DNA of 64,000 nt from positions 28,387,208-28,451,207 of the forward strand of contig JAGTTD010000008.1 of NCBI GenBank assembly GCA_018398585.1, written 5' to 3'. The notes beneath the pieces are model-generated. The model saw only the letters and a program-made list of their open reading frames with translations. It did not search any database and was not told the DNA's origin. Source of the stretch: Simmondsia chinensis (lineage: Eukaryota; Streptophyta; Magnoliopsida; Caryophyllales; Simmondsiaceae). Position 1 is the first letter of the stretch, and the number at the start of each line of letters is the position of its first letter. Of this stretch, positions 1 through 10,057 are shown one piece after another. Made by a program: the position numbers and the translations under genes.

Positions 1-312
1 ATGTTACAACTGCGTAGTTTACAGCAGGCTATGCACTTGTCCCGATTACAAGAGGACAATTTATTTTCGTGCTCTCGTCCATCGTATTCCGAGGGTTCTA
101 GGCCCCAAGCCGCACCTGCGACAACCCCAGCCCCCGGGTCTGTGATCAGATCTTCGTCGGATTCCAGTCATAGTTCCCGACCTCTTAACCGTGAGGGGCG
201 AACCATTTCAGTGGCTGAGATTGAGGATAGACGTGAACGTGGTCTTTGTTTCTTTTGCACTGAACCATTTGTACCCGGCCATATGAAAGTCTGTAAAGTC
301 AAGAATCCATAG
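1..312 (+). pseudogene. Ty3-gypsy Gag C-terminus with zinc knuckle
   Basis: An open frame of 103 codons that begins in the middle of Gag. Near its end is CFFCTEPFVPGHMKVC, a variant retroviral-type zinc knuckle that binds genomic RNA in the particle. It is followed by KVKNP and a TAG stop, after which protease continues in the next frame. The start is cut by the window edge, so the first ATG is not meaningful. A second copy of this knuckle is found at 22,100-22,185 with the same KVKNP ending before a stop, which suggests that the family normally has this gag stop. Confidence 0.75.
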
Positions 313-318
313 TTACGT

Positions 319-850
319 ATGATTTTTGGGGATTCGGATGAACCGCCCGATATATTTACTGAGGAACCTTCGCTTGATCGGGCCGAGCACAGTCCCGAGG
401 ATGTTCCCCGGATTTCTTGTAATGCCTTGGCCGGTCTAGCTACTTATAATACGATGCGAGTGACGGGGATTCACAACCGCAAATCCTTACATATTCTTGT
501 TGATAGTGGAAGCACGCATAACTTTCTCGATTTTGGGAAAGCTCGTTGGCTTGGTGTATTCTTGCACCTATTTCTACAACATCCGTTGTGGTTGCCGATG
601 GCATCCGCATTTCTTGTCGTGCAATGTGTCGTGATTTCAGGTGGTCTATGCAAGGGACTGAATTTACTTGTGACGTTCTCACCATTGATCTCGGAGGATG
701 CGATATGGTCCTTGGCGGTCAGTGGCTCACTACCCTCTGCTCCATTGCCTGGGATTTCGGGAAATTGCTCATGTCGTTTGAATGGCAAGGGAAGCCGTGT
801 GTGCTGTAGGGTCATCGACCAGCCGTGTCTCTTGCGGCTACGTCGACATG
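319..850 (+). pseudogene. Ty3-gypsy aspartic protease region (frameshifted)
   Basis: The protease active-site motif ILVDSGSTHNFLD is at about 493-531. A frameshift follows near 560. The C-terminal half, with LGGCDMVLGGQWL (the typical gypsy protease flap and end), runs in another frame at about 690-740. The enzyme would cut the Gag-Pol polyprotein. It is not functional because of the frameshift. Past about 850 the sequence leaves the family pattern and jumps to the element tail. Confidence 0.75.
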
Positions 851-875
851 GGGATCGGTGACTTCCGGACATCTA

Positions 876-1061
876 AGTGCTCTGCCTCATCTTCCAGAGC
901 AGCAATGGGAACCCGAGGCTATCTTGGACCGTCGTCCCGTCAAGCGCCGCAATGCTGCAACTACTCAACTCCTTGTGCAGTGGAAGGCTCACGCGGTAGA
1001 GGAGGAAACTTGGGAGGACGCTCTTGAGCTACGTTTACGTTTTCTGAGTTTTCTTCCTTGA
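876..1061 (+). pseudogene. Chromodomain-like integrase tail
   Basis: The frame reads WEPEAILDRRPVKRRNAATT, then LLVQWKAHAVEEETWED, then a stop at 1059-1061. The W-(9)-E-TWE pattern is that of the chromodomain fused to integrase of plant chromoviruses and related gypsy elements, which steers integration to particular chromatin. A second example lies at 29,250-29,405 (ILVLWKDRPVGDETWED). The stop is followed after about 20 bp by a purine-rich tract (gagcggggggta) and the LTR, the normal order at a gypsy 3' end. Confidence 0.75.
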
Positions 1062-1090
1062 GGATAAGGAAGTGCTCGAGCGGGGGGTAT

Positions 1091-1307
1091 TGTTACATGT
1101 ACTTAGCATAATAGAGTGCAATTAATGGAATTAAGTGTGTGAAAGTATAAATATGGGTGTAAGTGTCTCATTTGATTCATTCAAAGAAAATAAACTCCCT
1201 TTCATCTTAATTCTACTTCTCATCCCCTTCTTCTATTTCTTTCTCTCACCTAACTCTAACTCCTCTAAACCCTAACTCTAGGGTCGTTACACCAAATTGG
1301 TGTAACA
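1091..1307 (+). repeat. 3' LTR of the gypsy remnant
   Basis: The LTR follows a polypurine tract (gagcggggggta) and opens with TGTTACA. It contains a TATA-like stretch (gtataaatatggg, about 1145-1157) and a CT-rich leader. The end is set at TGTAACA (1301-1307), the inverted match of the first seven bases; GTTACA at 1286-1291 is an alternative end. No target duplication can be checked because the 5' LTR is outside the window. Confidence 0.7.
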
Positions 1308-2112
1308 ATGTAACATCATAAATTAAAAAGTCAATTAGTGAAATAATTTTTCTCTCCACTCTTCAGTATTTTAGGATTTTTTTATTTTTTAATAGATAAT
1401 CATATTTTACGAGTTATTATAGACATAAATGTAATAATACGTAAATTTTTATAAGTCAAAGAACTTTCTGCCAAATTTTTGTTTATGTAAATAACTGAAT
1501 AATATATGAATATATTAGATATTGTTTAAATCCGATACCGTATTTTACTAACTATTGTTGGGACCGTGAAGAAATGTAATATTAAGAAGTCTGGGTGTGA
1601 ATGAATTAAGTTGAGCCTTGAGCTTCGAGCCTCACAAGCTCGAGCTCAGCCCACAAATATTTGGCTTGAAGCTCGATGAGCATGAAACTTTGAGGTTGAT
1701 CTCAGCTTATCAAAAGCTTGAATTCGGCTTCTCTCGGTCGAGCTCAAATCTAGCTCAATGAGCTAAGAGCTACACTTGCCTTATATAGGTACATTTTAGG
1801 TCAATATAGGGCCGTTTTGGTTCAAGCTTGGATCAAATGGGCACATTCAATTTATAATTTATATCCCGTTTGGTTCATTTAGAGCCGTTTAGGCTTACTT
1901 GCATGCAAGCTGGTGTTTTTTAGGTTCATAATCGACTTTGTTCCAGTGCTAACAAAATGTGCCTTATGACAAATCAGCTCGACTCATTCACACTTGACCG
2001 TTATTTAGGATAAGTAACTATATTGATTAAATGTTCTAGAGTATAAAATTATACATGAACTTCCATTCAGTATGTTAAACTTTAGCGTAGATAGTTTTTT
2101 CATATGTCAAAT
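1308..2112. other. Non-coding; AGCTCGAG-rich repeat at about 1610-1780
   Basis: No gene seen. The stretch 1610-1780 is rich in AGCTCGAGC and GAGCTTGAGC-type words in both orientations. Such degenerate AGCTC-rich blocks are common dispersed repeats in plants, but I cannot assign a family or boundaries. The rest is ordinary AT-rich DNA. Confidence 0.4.
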
Positions 2113-2422
2113 TAAGAGGGGTAAGGGTAAAGAGGGGTAAATGAGTTACCTTTACTTGGCAATTGGGTAAAGGGGTAAGGGTAAAGAGATTTATAGTTAA
2201 AAATGTCAAATTTTTTAAAAAATTACCCTTACCCCCCTTTACTCCCCAATTTTGGGGTTAAAGAAATTGGGAGTAAAGAGGGGTAAAGGGGGGTAAAAAT
2301 TACCCCCCATTACCCCCCTTTACCCCTCGAACAATTTTGCCAAACACGGGTAGAAATTTACCCCCCATTTACCCTTACCCTCCTTTACTCCCCTTTACCC
2401 CGTTGCCAAACATGGGGTAAAT
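2113..2422. repeat. GGGGTAA/TTACCCC foldback block, MITE-like
   Basis: The left half is a run of GGGGTAA, GGGTAAAG and AGGGGTAA words; the right half is a run of TTACCCC, TTTACCC and CCCCCTT words, so the two halves can pair. Both outer parts carry a TTGGCAA or TTGCCAA word (about 2155 and 2404). This is the form of a small non-autonomous element whose ends are long G-rich inverted repeats. I did not find a convincing target duplication. The G runs spaced by TAA could also form G-quadruplexes. It should not be mistaken for telomere repeat, which in plants is TTTAGGG. Confidence 0.55.
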
Positions 2423-2984
2423 TGTAATAGCTTTTATTCTTAACACCTTTATGATTGTGGCAATCTGAAAGAAATGTACAAATATTTCGTCCTTGTTTTA
2501 AAGAAATCAAAAAAGTAAAACTATTTCTACATAAACCTGTATTTAATAATTTTTTTTAACGATAGTCAAATATTTTTCTAGTGATTTTCTAAAGCATGCA
2601 ACTTTTGATGCGAGAATATAATCAATTTAAATTATAAAGCCAAAGATATTGCAGTAGACAAAGGTGTTCATATAATGCCAACAACACCACTAAGAAGTGT
2701 GGATATGCTTGGTGCCCAGTTTTGTCAAGTTTAAATTTTTCCAATTTTTAAAAATGTATATAGCTGAAATTAAAAGAGTTTTTACGCAAACAATCAGCTA
2801 TTTTTTTTAATATTTTTAAGCAAAAATAAGAAAATTTTGTTTCTTTTATAAAGCAAACCAACATTAAGTTAAAATTATCTGCATCCATAAATTGAAACTA
2901 ATTTAAAAAGATGCGGTTCTGAAAAGATATTATTTTCACAATATTGTAAAACATGCCTTTATTATGGCATATTTTGGTTTCCGA
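2423..2984. other. AT-rich non-coding stretch
   Basis: I see no gene, RNA or repeat structure here beyond general AT richness and short A or T runs. Confidence 0.5.
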
Positions 2985-3568
2985 GTTGGTTCCGAAAATA
3001 ATGCTTAAAAATAAAAAAATAAAAAAAATAATGGTAAAAAAAAAATAATTCTAAATCTACTGTTGAACCGCGTTTATAAAATGCGGTTATAGTAAACCGC
3101 GTCAAAGAAACGCGTTTCAAATTAAACAAAACTGCGTGCCATTTTTTTAACTAAACCGCGTCAACAAGACGCGGTTATAACTTAATAAAACCGCATCTTT
3201 ACCATGCGTTTTATCGGAACATAAACCGAGTTCTTGAGACGTGGTTTATGGGCGGTGTTCCCCTCTCCTCGTTTTGTTAACGCGGTTCACTATAAAACCA
3301 CGTTTTGTTAACGCGGTTTATTATGTAAATCGCGTTTTGAGAATGCGGTTCATTACATAGTGAACCGCGTTTCGTAAATGCGGTTTATTCAAATATAAAC
3401 CGTATTTCGTAAATGCAGTTTTTGGTTATTTTAAACGCCTCACGTTGACGCGGCTTAGTATAGCCGCATTTTGTAAATGCGGTTCAACAGTAGATTTGGA
3501 ATTATTTTTTTTTTTCAGCATTATTTTTTTTATTTTTTTTATTTTTCAGCATTATTTTCGGAACCGAC
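2985..3568. mobile_element. TIR element built of CGCGGTT palindromes
   Basis: The outer ends match as inverted repeats: ggttccgaaaataatgct at 2988-3005 pairs with agcattattttcggaacc at 3548-3565, and attctaaatctactgttg (from 3048) pairs with caacagtagatttggaat (to 3502). The core, about 3070-3490, is a chain of at least ten ACCGCG or CGCGGTT words in alternating orientation, separated by 15-25 bp. No transposase is present. The structure (TIR plus many short bidirectional subterminal motifs) resembles CACTA-type subterminal regions or a foldback element, but no CACTA terminus is seen, so the superfamily stays open. Confidence 0.65.
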
Positions 3569-4180
3569 TTTTGTTTTCCTTTGTCTTGGAATTAATATTC
3601 AATAGTATGAGACTTGATATCACTCTACCTATAATATTACAGGATCTAAGACTAGAAAACTATGTTTGATAATTATAAAAATTGAACAAATTTATGTTTG
3701 ATATATAAAGTAGAGCAAAAATTGTTGGCAATGTAACAAAGCATGCCCACATTGAAAAATTTAATACTTACTTTAAAGACCCATATCCCACATTGGTAAT
3801 TTAGAAAACGGGAAAGAGAGTTTATATATATTTTTCGAAAAGAGAGCATATAGAGCCTTATAAAGACAAGGACTTGAATTAAATCATGGGTGAGAAAATG
3901 GCGGGAATCACACACACATGCCGCCCGTCTGCCATGCCATGCCGTGCTTGGGTGAAGGCAAGGGTGTCCTTCTTATACGGGTATCTTTATTTTACCAGAA
4001 AATCGCTTTCTTAAATGGATAATTTTCCAGCCTCTTAAAATTGCGCTGCCTTGTTCTCCCAGTATTGCTCCGATATTTCCCAAGGAACGCGCCTCCCCAT
4101 TGCAACTCCATTACTTACTCATCTTTCCCCAAGCACCATTGGGACGCATCTCTAGAAAATCCAACAGTCATATTCTCAAC
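3569..4180. other. Intergenic DNA upstream of the 4181 promoter
   Basis: No gene is supported. From about 3920 the composition becomes less AT-rich and looks like the upstream region of a plant gene. A snRNA-USE-like word (ATCCCACATTG, 3785-3795) precedes a TATATATA run by about 27 bp, but no recognisable small RNA follows it. Confidence 0.35.
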
Positions 4181-4188
4181 TATAAATA
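4181..4188 (+). promoter_or_regulatory. TATA box of a disrupted host gene
   Basis: TATAAATA in the context caactataaatacacaa is a near-consensus plant TATA box. A CT-rich leader (about 4215-4312) follows, as in many plant 5' UTRs, and then ATGs at 4316 and 4356. The downstream ORF is cut by a copia element at 4382. I infer a Pol II promoter; no expression evidence can be had from the sequence. Confidence 0.5.
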
Positions 4189-4315
4189 CACAACCCCATT
4201 TTGAGTCTCAACCATCGAAAATTAAAGCTCTCTTCTCTCCTTCTCCACTGTCTCTTCCTCAAAAATTCATCTCCAAGTCTGGGCAAAGTTTCTTTAGCAT
4301 CCCACCCGACTTATA

Positions 4316-4381
4316 ATGAGTGCACATTTTAGGCGGATCGCGTTAATCCTGGAGGATGGCTGCCGGTTACTCTGTTTGCAC
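4316..4381 (+). pseudogene. First-exon piece of a host gene, cut by a retrotransposon
   Basis: The ATG at 4316 opens a frame that begins MSAHFRRIALILE and runs to the copia insertion point at 4381. If the copia element and one TSD copy are disregarded, the frame continues from 9583 for a few codons and ends at a TAG, about 30 codons in all. A second ATG at 4356, with the better start context (ggaggATGGCTGCC), opens an overlapping frame that would be about 25 codons. I recognise neither peptide. This may be a short coding exon, an upstream ORF in a leader, or the start of the gene whose later exon lies at 10058-16469. Confidence 0.4.
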
Positions 4382-4513
4382 TGTGAGAGTTGAGTTATGG
4401 TAACATGCCCAACAGGGTACTGAGGTATCATATATATAGAGAAACTAAGGTAAGTACAATTACAAGAGAGCCCTTGGGCTAATAATAATATAAATATTTC
4501 TATTATCCTAATA
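4382..4513 (-). repeat. 3' LTR of the 4382-9577 copia
   Basis: 132 bp. It matches 9446-9577 along its whole length with about eight differences. On the plus strand it starts TGTGAGAG and ends CCTAATA. Confidence 0.95.
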
Positions 4514-4525
4514 CGCCCCCTCAAT
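4514..4525 (-). other. Polypurine tract of the 4382 copia
   Basis: On the minus strand this reads attgagggggcg directly before the LTR, the usual place for the primer of plus-strand DNA synthesis. Confidence 0.8.
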
Positions 4526-6110
4526 CTGTACTCGGGGGACCAACGTACAGATTGGCTTTGTGGTAGCGGAAGCAAGCAGTAGCCAACCCTTTTGTAAAAA
4601 TATCAGCAACCTGCTTAGTAGTAGGAGTAAATCGAACCTGGATGTCACCCTTGACAACCTTTTCACGAACATAGTGAAAATCGACATCAACGTGTTTGCT
4701 ACGATCATTGGAGATAGGATTTGCAGCAAGGTAAGTAGCAAGACACGTTATCAAAGTAAATAAGAATCGGACCACTATGCCGCAGACCCAAGTCATGCAT
4801 CAAGTATCGGATCCAGTTACACTCTGCTACGACTTTGGCAACGGCACAATACTCAGACTCAGTGGTAGACTTCACACGATACTCAAACCAACGAAGAGAG
4901 CGAAACCTGTAGTAGAGCATCACGTATCAGGACAACCACCCCAATCAGCATTAGCATAAGCGGTGACTGATGTGTAAAACCCAGGAGTAATGGTAAGACC
5001 GTGATCCGGAGTGAGCTTAAGGTATTGCAGGATGCGCTTCACCGTTTTCCAATGAGACGTTGTGGAAGCATGAATGAACTGGGACACACGGCTAACCGCA
5101 AAACATATGTCGGGAAGGGTCATGGTTAAGTACTGGAGTGCACCCACTACACTACGGAACTCGGTGGGATTGGCTAGGATGTCCCCATCGATCAAAGAAG
5201 GTTGTGCTCGGGCTGGTATCGGTGTTTGTATAGGCTTGGCCTCAAGCATGTCATGCTTGCGAAGAAAGTCCAGGGTATATTTGTGCGAAGAGAGGAAAAG
5301 GCCATGGCGGGATTGTTTGGCCTCAATACCGAGGAAATAGTGGAGCGGACCATGGTCTTTCATAGCAAATTGAGTGGATAGGGAGGCGGTTAGTTGACTG
5401 AGAAGCGCAGTGAGGATGATGTCATCAACATAGAGCAAAAGGCGAACAATGCTGGCAGGGGAGCGATGAATAAATAGGGAAGGATCTGCCTTACTATAGT
5501 AGAACCCTAGACTGAAGAGGAACGTGCTAAATCTGTGAAACCAGGCCAGGGGGAGCCTGTTTTAAGGCGTACAGGGCTTTGCATAGGCGGCATACATGCG
5601 CAGGGAATGTAGGGTGGATGAACCCAGGTGGCTGTCGCATGTACACTTCCTCATTCAAAAAACCATGTAACAACGCATTTTCACATCAAGTTGGCGAATG
5701 GGCTAGGATTTTGTAACAGCAAGGGCTAGTATGAACCTGATAGTCGTGGGTTTTACAATAGGGCTAAACGTTTCGGTGTAATCAATACCTTCACGCTGAT
5801 GAAAGCCCTGGGCAACAAGGCGAGCCTTGAAGCGATCGAATGAGCCATCTGGTTTATATTTTACCCTATTTTTCCGAGTGCTCCTAACAACATTGTGAGA
5901 AGAAGAGGGAGGTATAAGATCCCAAGTGTGATTTTGACTAAGAGCATTAAATTCCTCAGCCATGGCTTCCTGCCACTGAGGGTTTTTCACAGCCTGAGAG
6001 AAAGAAGTGGGTTCCTGAATCAAAACAACGGAGCCAAGGGATAGGATGTGCTTCGTCTTGCGAATTTCTTCTTTAAGACGCGTACGCATGGGGTGGCCAC
6101 GCTGGACAGG
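4521..6110 (-). pseudogene. Copia reverse transcriptase and RNase H (broken)
   Basis: RT begins near 6030 with NPQWQEAMAEEFNAL and continues through RFKARLVAQGFHQREGIDY and ETFSPIVKPTTIR to about 5705, where the frame is lost. The catalytic YVDD box (MLYVDDIIL) is at about 5410-5438 in another frame, followed by the connection region (FRSVVGALQYLT, ANADWGG). RNase H resumes near 4900 with TTESEYCAVAKV and ends with VADIFTKGL near 4575-4600. At least three frame changes separate the parts. The enzyme copies element RNA into DNA in the particle. The residues are typical of Ty1-copia; the frame changes show this copy is dead. Confidence 0.85.
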
Positions 6111-7376
6111 AGAGGAATCCTCCGGGACCGTAGGCGTGGCAACGCCTGAGTCAGAATAGGGGAGAGGCTGAGAGGTAGGGATGGGACTGGCTAGAGACAT
6201 GGGTGAAGAACCACCCAAGACACCCCCTTGAGCCGACGGGCCTACACCACAAGGGTGATGCGAAGGAGTCCCACGAGCACCTGTGTCGGCATTAGCCGGA
6301 GCAGGAACCGGGGTTGCTGTAGCCCGCTGGACCGAAGGCATGGTGCCTGTAGACATTGCACCGGGGAGAAGGGGAAGAGGAAGGGGAACCTCAACAAGTT
6401 CACTAGACAGGGGTGCCGTGCAACTAGACACTAACGTGTGATATGAGAAAATATTTTCAACAAAGTACACATGACGACTGATATGAACACGACCAGTAGT
6501 GGGGTCCAAACAGCGGTAACCTTTGTACCGGCCGGCATATCCCAGGAAAACACAAGGGAGGGAACGCAGGGCTAATTTATGAGCGGTACGGGATGTGATG
6601 TTGGGAAAACAAGCACACCCAAAGACCCGAAAAATTTTATAGTCAGGGGCCCGATGAAAAAGTGTTACAAAGGGAGACAAGTTATGCAGTAAAGGAGTCG
6701 GTAGCCGATTAATAATATAACAGGCAGTGCAGGTGGCTTCTGCCCAAAATTCATAAGGAAGTTGGGCTTGAAGGAGAAGTGTCCATACCATTTCACTTAA
6801 ATGTTGATGCTTAAGTTCCACCACTCCATTTTGCCGTGGAGTATCAGGACATGAAAGATGAAAATGAATACCATGAGTGAGACAAAGGGCCGCCATTTGC
6901 CTGTTGTCAAACTCACGACCTCCATCACTTGGAAAACTGATTTTAGTGGAAAACTAATTTTCAACAAAAATCTTAAAGTCGGAGAAGATGGAATACACTT
7001 CGTCTTTCCATTGCATCGGATAAAGCCAAGAAAAGCGAGAATAGTCATCAATAAAAATCACATAATAACGTAAAGCCAAAGTTGATTGAACAGGAGATTG
7101 CCAAACATCAGAATGAATTAACTGTAAAGGAGCACTCGTTGTATGTAAAACACGAGTAAACGGTAAACGACAAGACTTACCTAGACAACAAGCCTGATAA
7201 TGGAAAATAGAACTAGAACTAGAGCTAGAACGTAGTAAACAATGTGAACGTAAAACATCAAAAACTGAGTGACCTAAATGTCCTAGGCACCGATGCCACA
7301 GATCTGGGGGTGCGGTTTGTGCAACAAGTCCTGTGAAATGCAGAGAAAAGCCATATAGAGGACCGCTATGACGCAT
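6111..7376 (-). pseudogene. Copia integrase (broken)
   Basis: The zinc-binding HHCC region starts with LWHRCLGHLGH near 7285-7320. The catalytic core follows: LQLIHSDVWQSP (first Asp), VIFIDDYSRFSW, then a frame change near 6900-6960, then TPRQNGVVELKHQ, where the third acidic residue lies in NGVVE. The C-terminal part reads FWAEATCTACYIINRLPT and VFGCACFPN to about 6590, then a proline-rich linker to RT. Integrase joins the DNA copy to the chromosome. The core is split over two frames. Confidence 0.85.
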
Positions 7377-7379
7377 CTT

Positions 7380-8863
7380 GAGTACGGGCTCCCTGTAAAC
7401 TTGTCCTTAACACAAAAGGAGGAAGAGTCAAACTCAACACAACAATTGTTGTCACGACACAGTTGTTTAACAGATAAAAGATTATAAGTTAGACCAGGCA
7501 CTAGAAGGACGTTAGATAGTTTTAAATCATGCTTGGGAGCTCGTAATTTAGAGGCGCCACTATGGGTAACAGGTAACAAGGATCCATTACCAACTTGAAT
7601 AGATTTAAAACTAGTATACGGTGAAATATTTTGTAAAATACCTGGGTTAGAAGTCATATAATTAGATGCTTCAGAGTCAAGGTACCACGTAGGATTAGTA
7701 GAGTCCGCAACCGACAAGGTAGAGAGGGAGTGAGAAAGTTCTGTTTGAACAAAGCAGTGGGGCCAAAGAGAAGCAGCATGGCAAACCTTATGACAAATCT
7801 GACAAACAACGGGACCAGAACCGAGTATACCTGCTTGCGGTGAAGGAGGAGCATAGCCGGTATTGTTGACCAAGATTGCGGCAGAGTGGGTGAGGCCCCA
7901 GAGTTGACCGCGGCTGTCCCTGGGGTTGGCGATTGACCGTATGACCCGCCACGGTCCCCCTTGACCTCCTTGGCGATTGGAGTTGCGCCCACGACCCTTA
8001 CGCCCACGACCACCACGACCCCGACCATGACCCCACGAGTCGGATGGGGCACCTGACGCTGCAAGGGCATGCGCATGATCAAAGGAACACCGTGACTGAA
8101 TCCGGGAGATGGCAGCCTCTTCATCCAGTAGTGCAGTTTTAAGGCGCTCAAAAGGAAGATCCCGAGAGGACTGACGAGTGAATGTACCGAAGGCCGCATA
8201 TTCCGGTGGAAGACCAAAAAGGGCATAGTGCATTAATTCACGATTCGAGATAGGAGAATCTATGCAGGCAAGGTTATCGGCAATGGTCTTAAGCTCGGTT
8301 AGGTATGCAGTCGTGGTTTTGTTATCTTTGCGGAGAGTGACAAGTAGGGAGCGGAGGTCAAATTCTTCGGCTAGAGAGTGGTCACAGAATCTTTTAGCTA
8401 GGGCCTCCCACATGGGCTTGGAGGTTGGGTGATGGATGACATCAGTGAGGACTGGGCTAGCGAGAGAGGCCGAGAGACAGGCCCTAATACTTTGATCAAT
8501 ACAAACCCAAGTTTGATGATCAGGATTAGAGATGAAGGCACCAGTGGGGATTTGAATTTAAGGAGGAGGGCAAGGTGACGAGCCATCAAGAAAGCCCATT
8601 AAGTGATGGGCACGAAGGAGAATGGAGACTTGTTCACGCCAGGCATGATAATCTGTTGGGGTATCAAGTTTAACAGTAACCAAGCTTGTGAAAGACGATG
8701 TAGGGAGGGGAGCTGAAGGGAGGGCCGGTTGGTGATACCTAGAGAAGCGCATGGCTAAGGAACCGGGAGGGGTAGGAGATAGGCCAGAGATCGGGGATGC
8801 ATGATTAGTACTTGGAGGCATAGAAAATAAACTTTGAGCTGTAATTGGGAAGGGACATACCAT
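7380..8863 (-). pseudogene. Copia Gag and protease (frameshifted)
   Basis: The N-terminal Gag part reads PTDYHAWREQVSILLRAHHL near 8610-8670. A frameshift near 8400-8560 separates it from the body (MWEALAKRFCDHSLAEEFDL onward), which ends in a GRGGRGRKGRGR basic tract near 7990-8030. A zinc knuckle-like CQICHKVCHAASLWPHC is near 7750-7805. The protease motif is WYLDSEASNYM near 7655-7690, where the usual DSGAS has Glu for Gly. The pre-integrase region follows to about 7380. Gag packages element RNA and protease processes the polyprotein. The frameshift and altered active site make this copy inactive. Confidence 0.8.
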
Positions 8864-9433
8864 GGGTGTACCCGGTAAAGAGAGCAGAGGTGACGACGGG
8901 AGGAAGAGAGCCGAGAGTTGGTGGTATGGACGGTCGGCCGGAGATGGGTTGGGTTGTCGGTGATGCGTTCACCGGGGAAGGGTGGTCGACGGTCTCGAGG
9001 CGGTTGGAGAGGAGGAGGAGGGTGATGGATTGTTGGCCATAGATTCACCAATCAACGAGCAATACATGGACTATGCCTTCTGAGATCGTACCGAAGATAA
9101 GAGGCAACGGTCGGACGTGCGGCAGGGAGGTAGCAGCGTGGCGTGAAGGAGGGCGGCGCAGCGCGACGTGAGCAAGGGAGGAGCAGCTGTGAGATGAGGG
9201 GGTCGGGACCTACGGCGGCGCAGCGCGACGTGAGCAGGGGAGGAGCACGGCACGGGAGGGCGGCGGCGGGACTTGCGGAGGCGCGAGGGAGGGGTGCCAT
9301 GAGAGAAGAGGGTTAGGGAGTGGCGGCGCGAGGGAGGAGAGCCGTGAGTTTGGGTTAGGGTTGATTTTCAGCCCAATTTCCCCTTTTTTGAATTTTTTTT
9401 TTTTATTTTAGAGAAATGTGTATCAAGGGTAGA

Positions 9434-9445
9434 GCTCTAATACCA
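9434..9445 (-). other. Primer-binding site, initiator-Met tRNA type
   Basis: On the minus strand it reads TGGTATTAGAGC directly after the 5' LTR. This is the standard TGGTATCAGAGC of plant retrotransposons with one change (C to T). Confidence 0.85.
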
Positions 9446-9577
9446 TGTGAGAGTTGAGTTATGGTAACATACCCAATAGGGTGCTGAGGTATCATATATA
9501 TAGAGAAACTGAGGCAAGTACAATTACAAGAAAGCCCTTGGGCTAATAATAATATAAATAACTCTATTATCCTAATA
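9446..9577 (-). repeat. 5' LTR of the 4382-9577 copia
   Basis: 132 bp, the partner of 4382-4513. It lies between the primer-binding site and the TGCAC duplication. Confidence 0.95.
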
Positions 9578-9582
9578 TGCAC

Positions 9583-10057
9583 CCTAGTGGCAACGAAATG
9601 GTCTTTTAGGATAGTAGCTTATTCTACAGCATAGTTAGTCATTTTGTAAGATCTTTTCTTAATTTATCAATTTCATTTCTGTGTTTGATTGTTATTTTAC
9701 TGCGGCTACTTACTGTTTTAACTACAAAAATAATTTTAAACAAGCTCTGATGTGTGTGAGAAATAACGGCTTAGTCTTACATTAAGGATTAACTCGAACT
9801 TTAGTGCAATCTGCTTCCACTGATTTGGCCTGGTTGAGAGAGAAATCTTTTTTCATCAAATCTTATGCATTCGACCTCACAAAGATTTCAAAGGGACGAA
9901 ACTTGATTTTTAAACAAATTTCTATTATGTTATTTTCTCAAAAAAAAAAAAGAAAAGAAAATTAAACAAAAGCTATTTTAATCTTCCATGAATATTTTCA
10001 TTATAAAAGTTTTTTAATATATTATTTTTTAATCAAAAAGATTTTTTTTTCCGATAG
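9583..10057 (+). other. Host DNA between two retrotransposons, possible intron
   Basis: This is host sequence continuing from 4381. It is T-rich (ttaatttatcaatttc, then ttttttttccgatag at the right end), which is how a plant intron looks, and ends with a candidate acceptor at 10055-10057. No coding frame is supported here. Confidence 0.4.

Larger units (their letters stand above)
1..1307 (+). mobile_element. Ty3-gypsy remnant, 3' part, pol core deleted
   Basis: The left edge of the window enters a plus-strand Ty3-gypsy element. What remains, in order, is the end of Gag with a zinc knuckle, an aspartic protease region, a chromodomain-like integrase tail and one LTR. Reverse transcriptase, RNase H and the integrase core, normally 2.5-3 kb between protease and tail, are missing, so protease is joined almost directly to the tail at about 850-875. 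The knuckle (ending in CKVKNP) is very like the one at 22,100-22,185, so this element and the one at 20790-29637 belong to related families. The 5' LTR lies outside the window. The order is directly visible; the deletion is inferred from the usual gypsy layout. Confidence 0.85.
4382..9577 (-). mobile_element. Ty1-copia retrotransposon, complete ends, TSD TGCAC
   Basis: A 5196-bp minus-strand element. Both 132-bp LTRs are present (4382-4513 and 9446-9577), flanked by a perfect 5-bp duplication TGCAC at 4377-4381 and 9578-9582. Next to the 5' LTR is a primer-binding site for initiator-Met tRNA, and next to the 3' LTR a polypurine tract. In element orientation the LTR begins TATTAGG and ends CTCACA, a non-canonical TA...CA terminus rather than TG...CA; both copies agree. 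By eye the LTRs differ at about 8 of 132 positions, so the insertion is not recent. Gag, protease, integrase, RT and RNase H are all recognisable in the usual copia order but are broken by frameshifts. Confidence 0.95.

Noticed and set aside
2113..2422. Interstitial telomere repeat
   Set aside because: The words are GGGGTAA and GGGTAAAG, not the plant TTTAGGG unit, and the two halves are inverted.
3785..3830. USE-like word ATCCCACATTG with a TATATATA run about 27 bp later, as in Pol III snRNA genes
   Set aside because: One mismatch in the USE, and the sequence where the RNA would start resembles neither U6 nor U3 nor another small RNA I know.
4041..4316. 91-codon open frame that begins upstream of the TATA box
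   Set aside because: It runs across the probable promoter and leader, so the frame is likely to be chance.
9052..9300. GC-rich open frames with Ala/Pro/Arg-rich translations
   Set aside because: They lie in the leader of the minus-strand copia between the primer-binding site and Gag. Composition alone explains the open frames.
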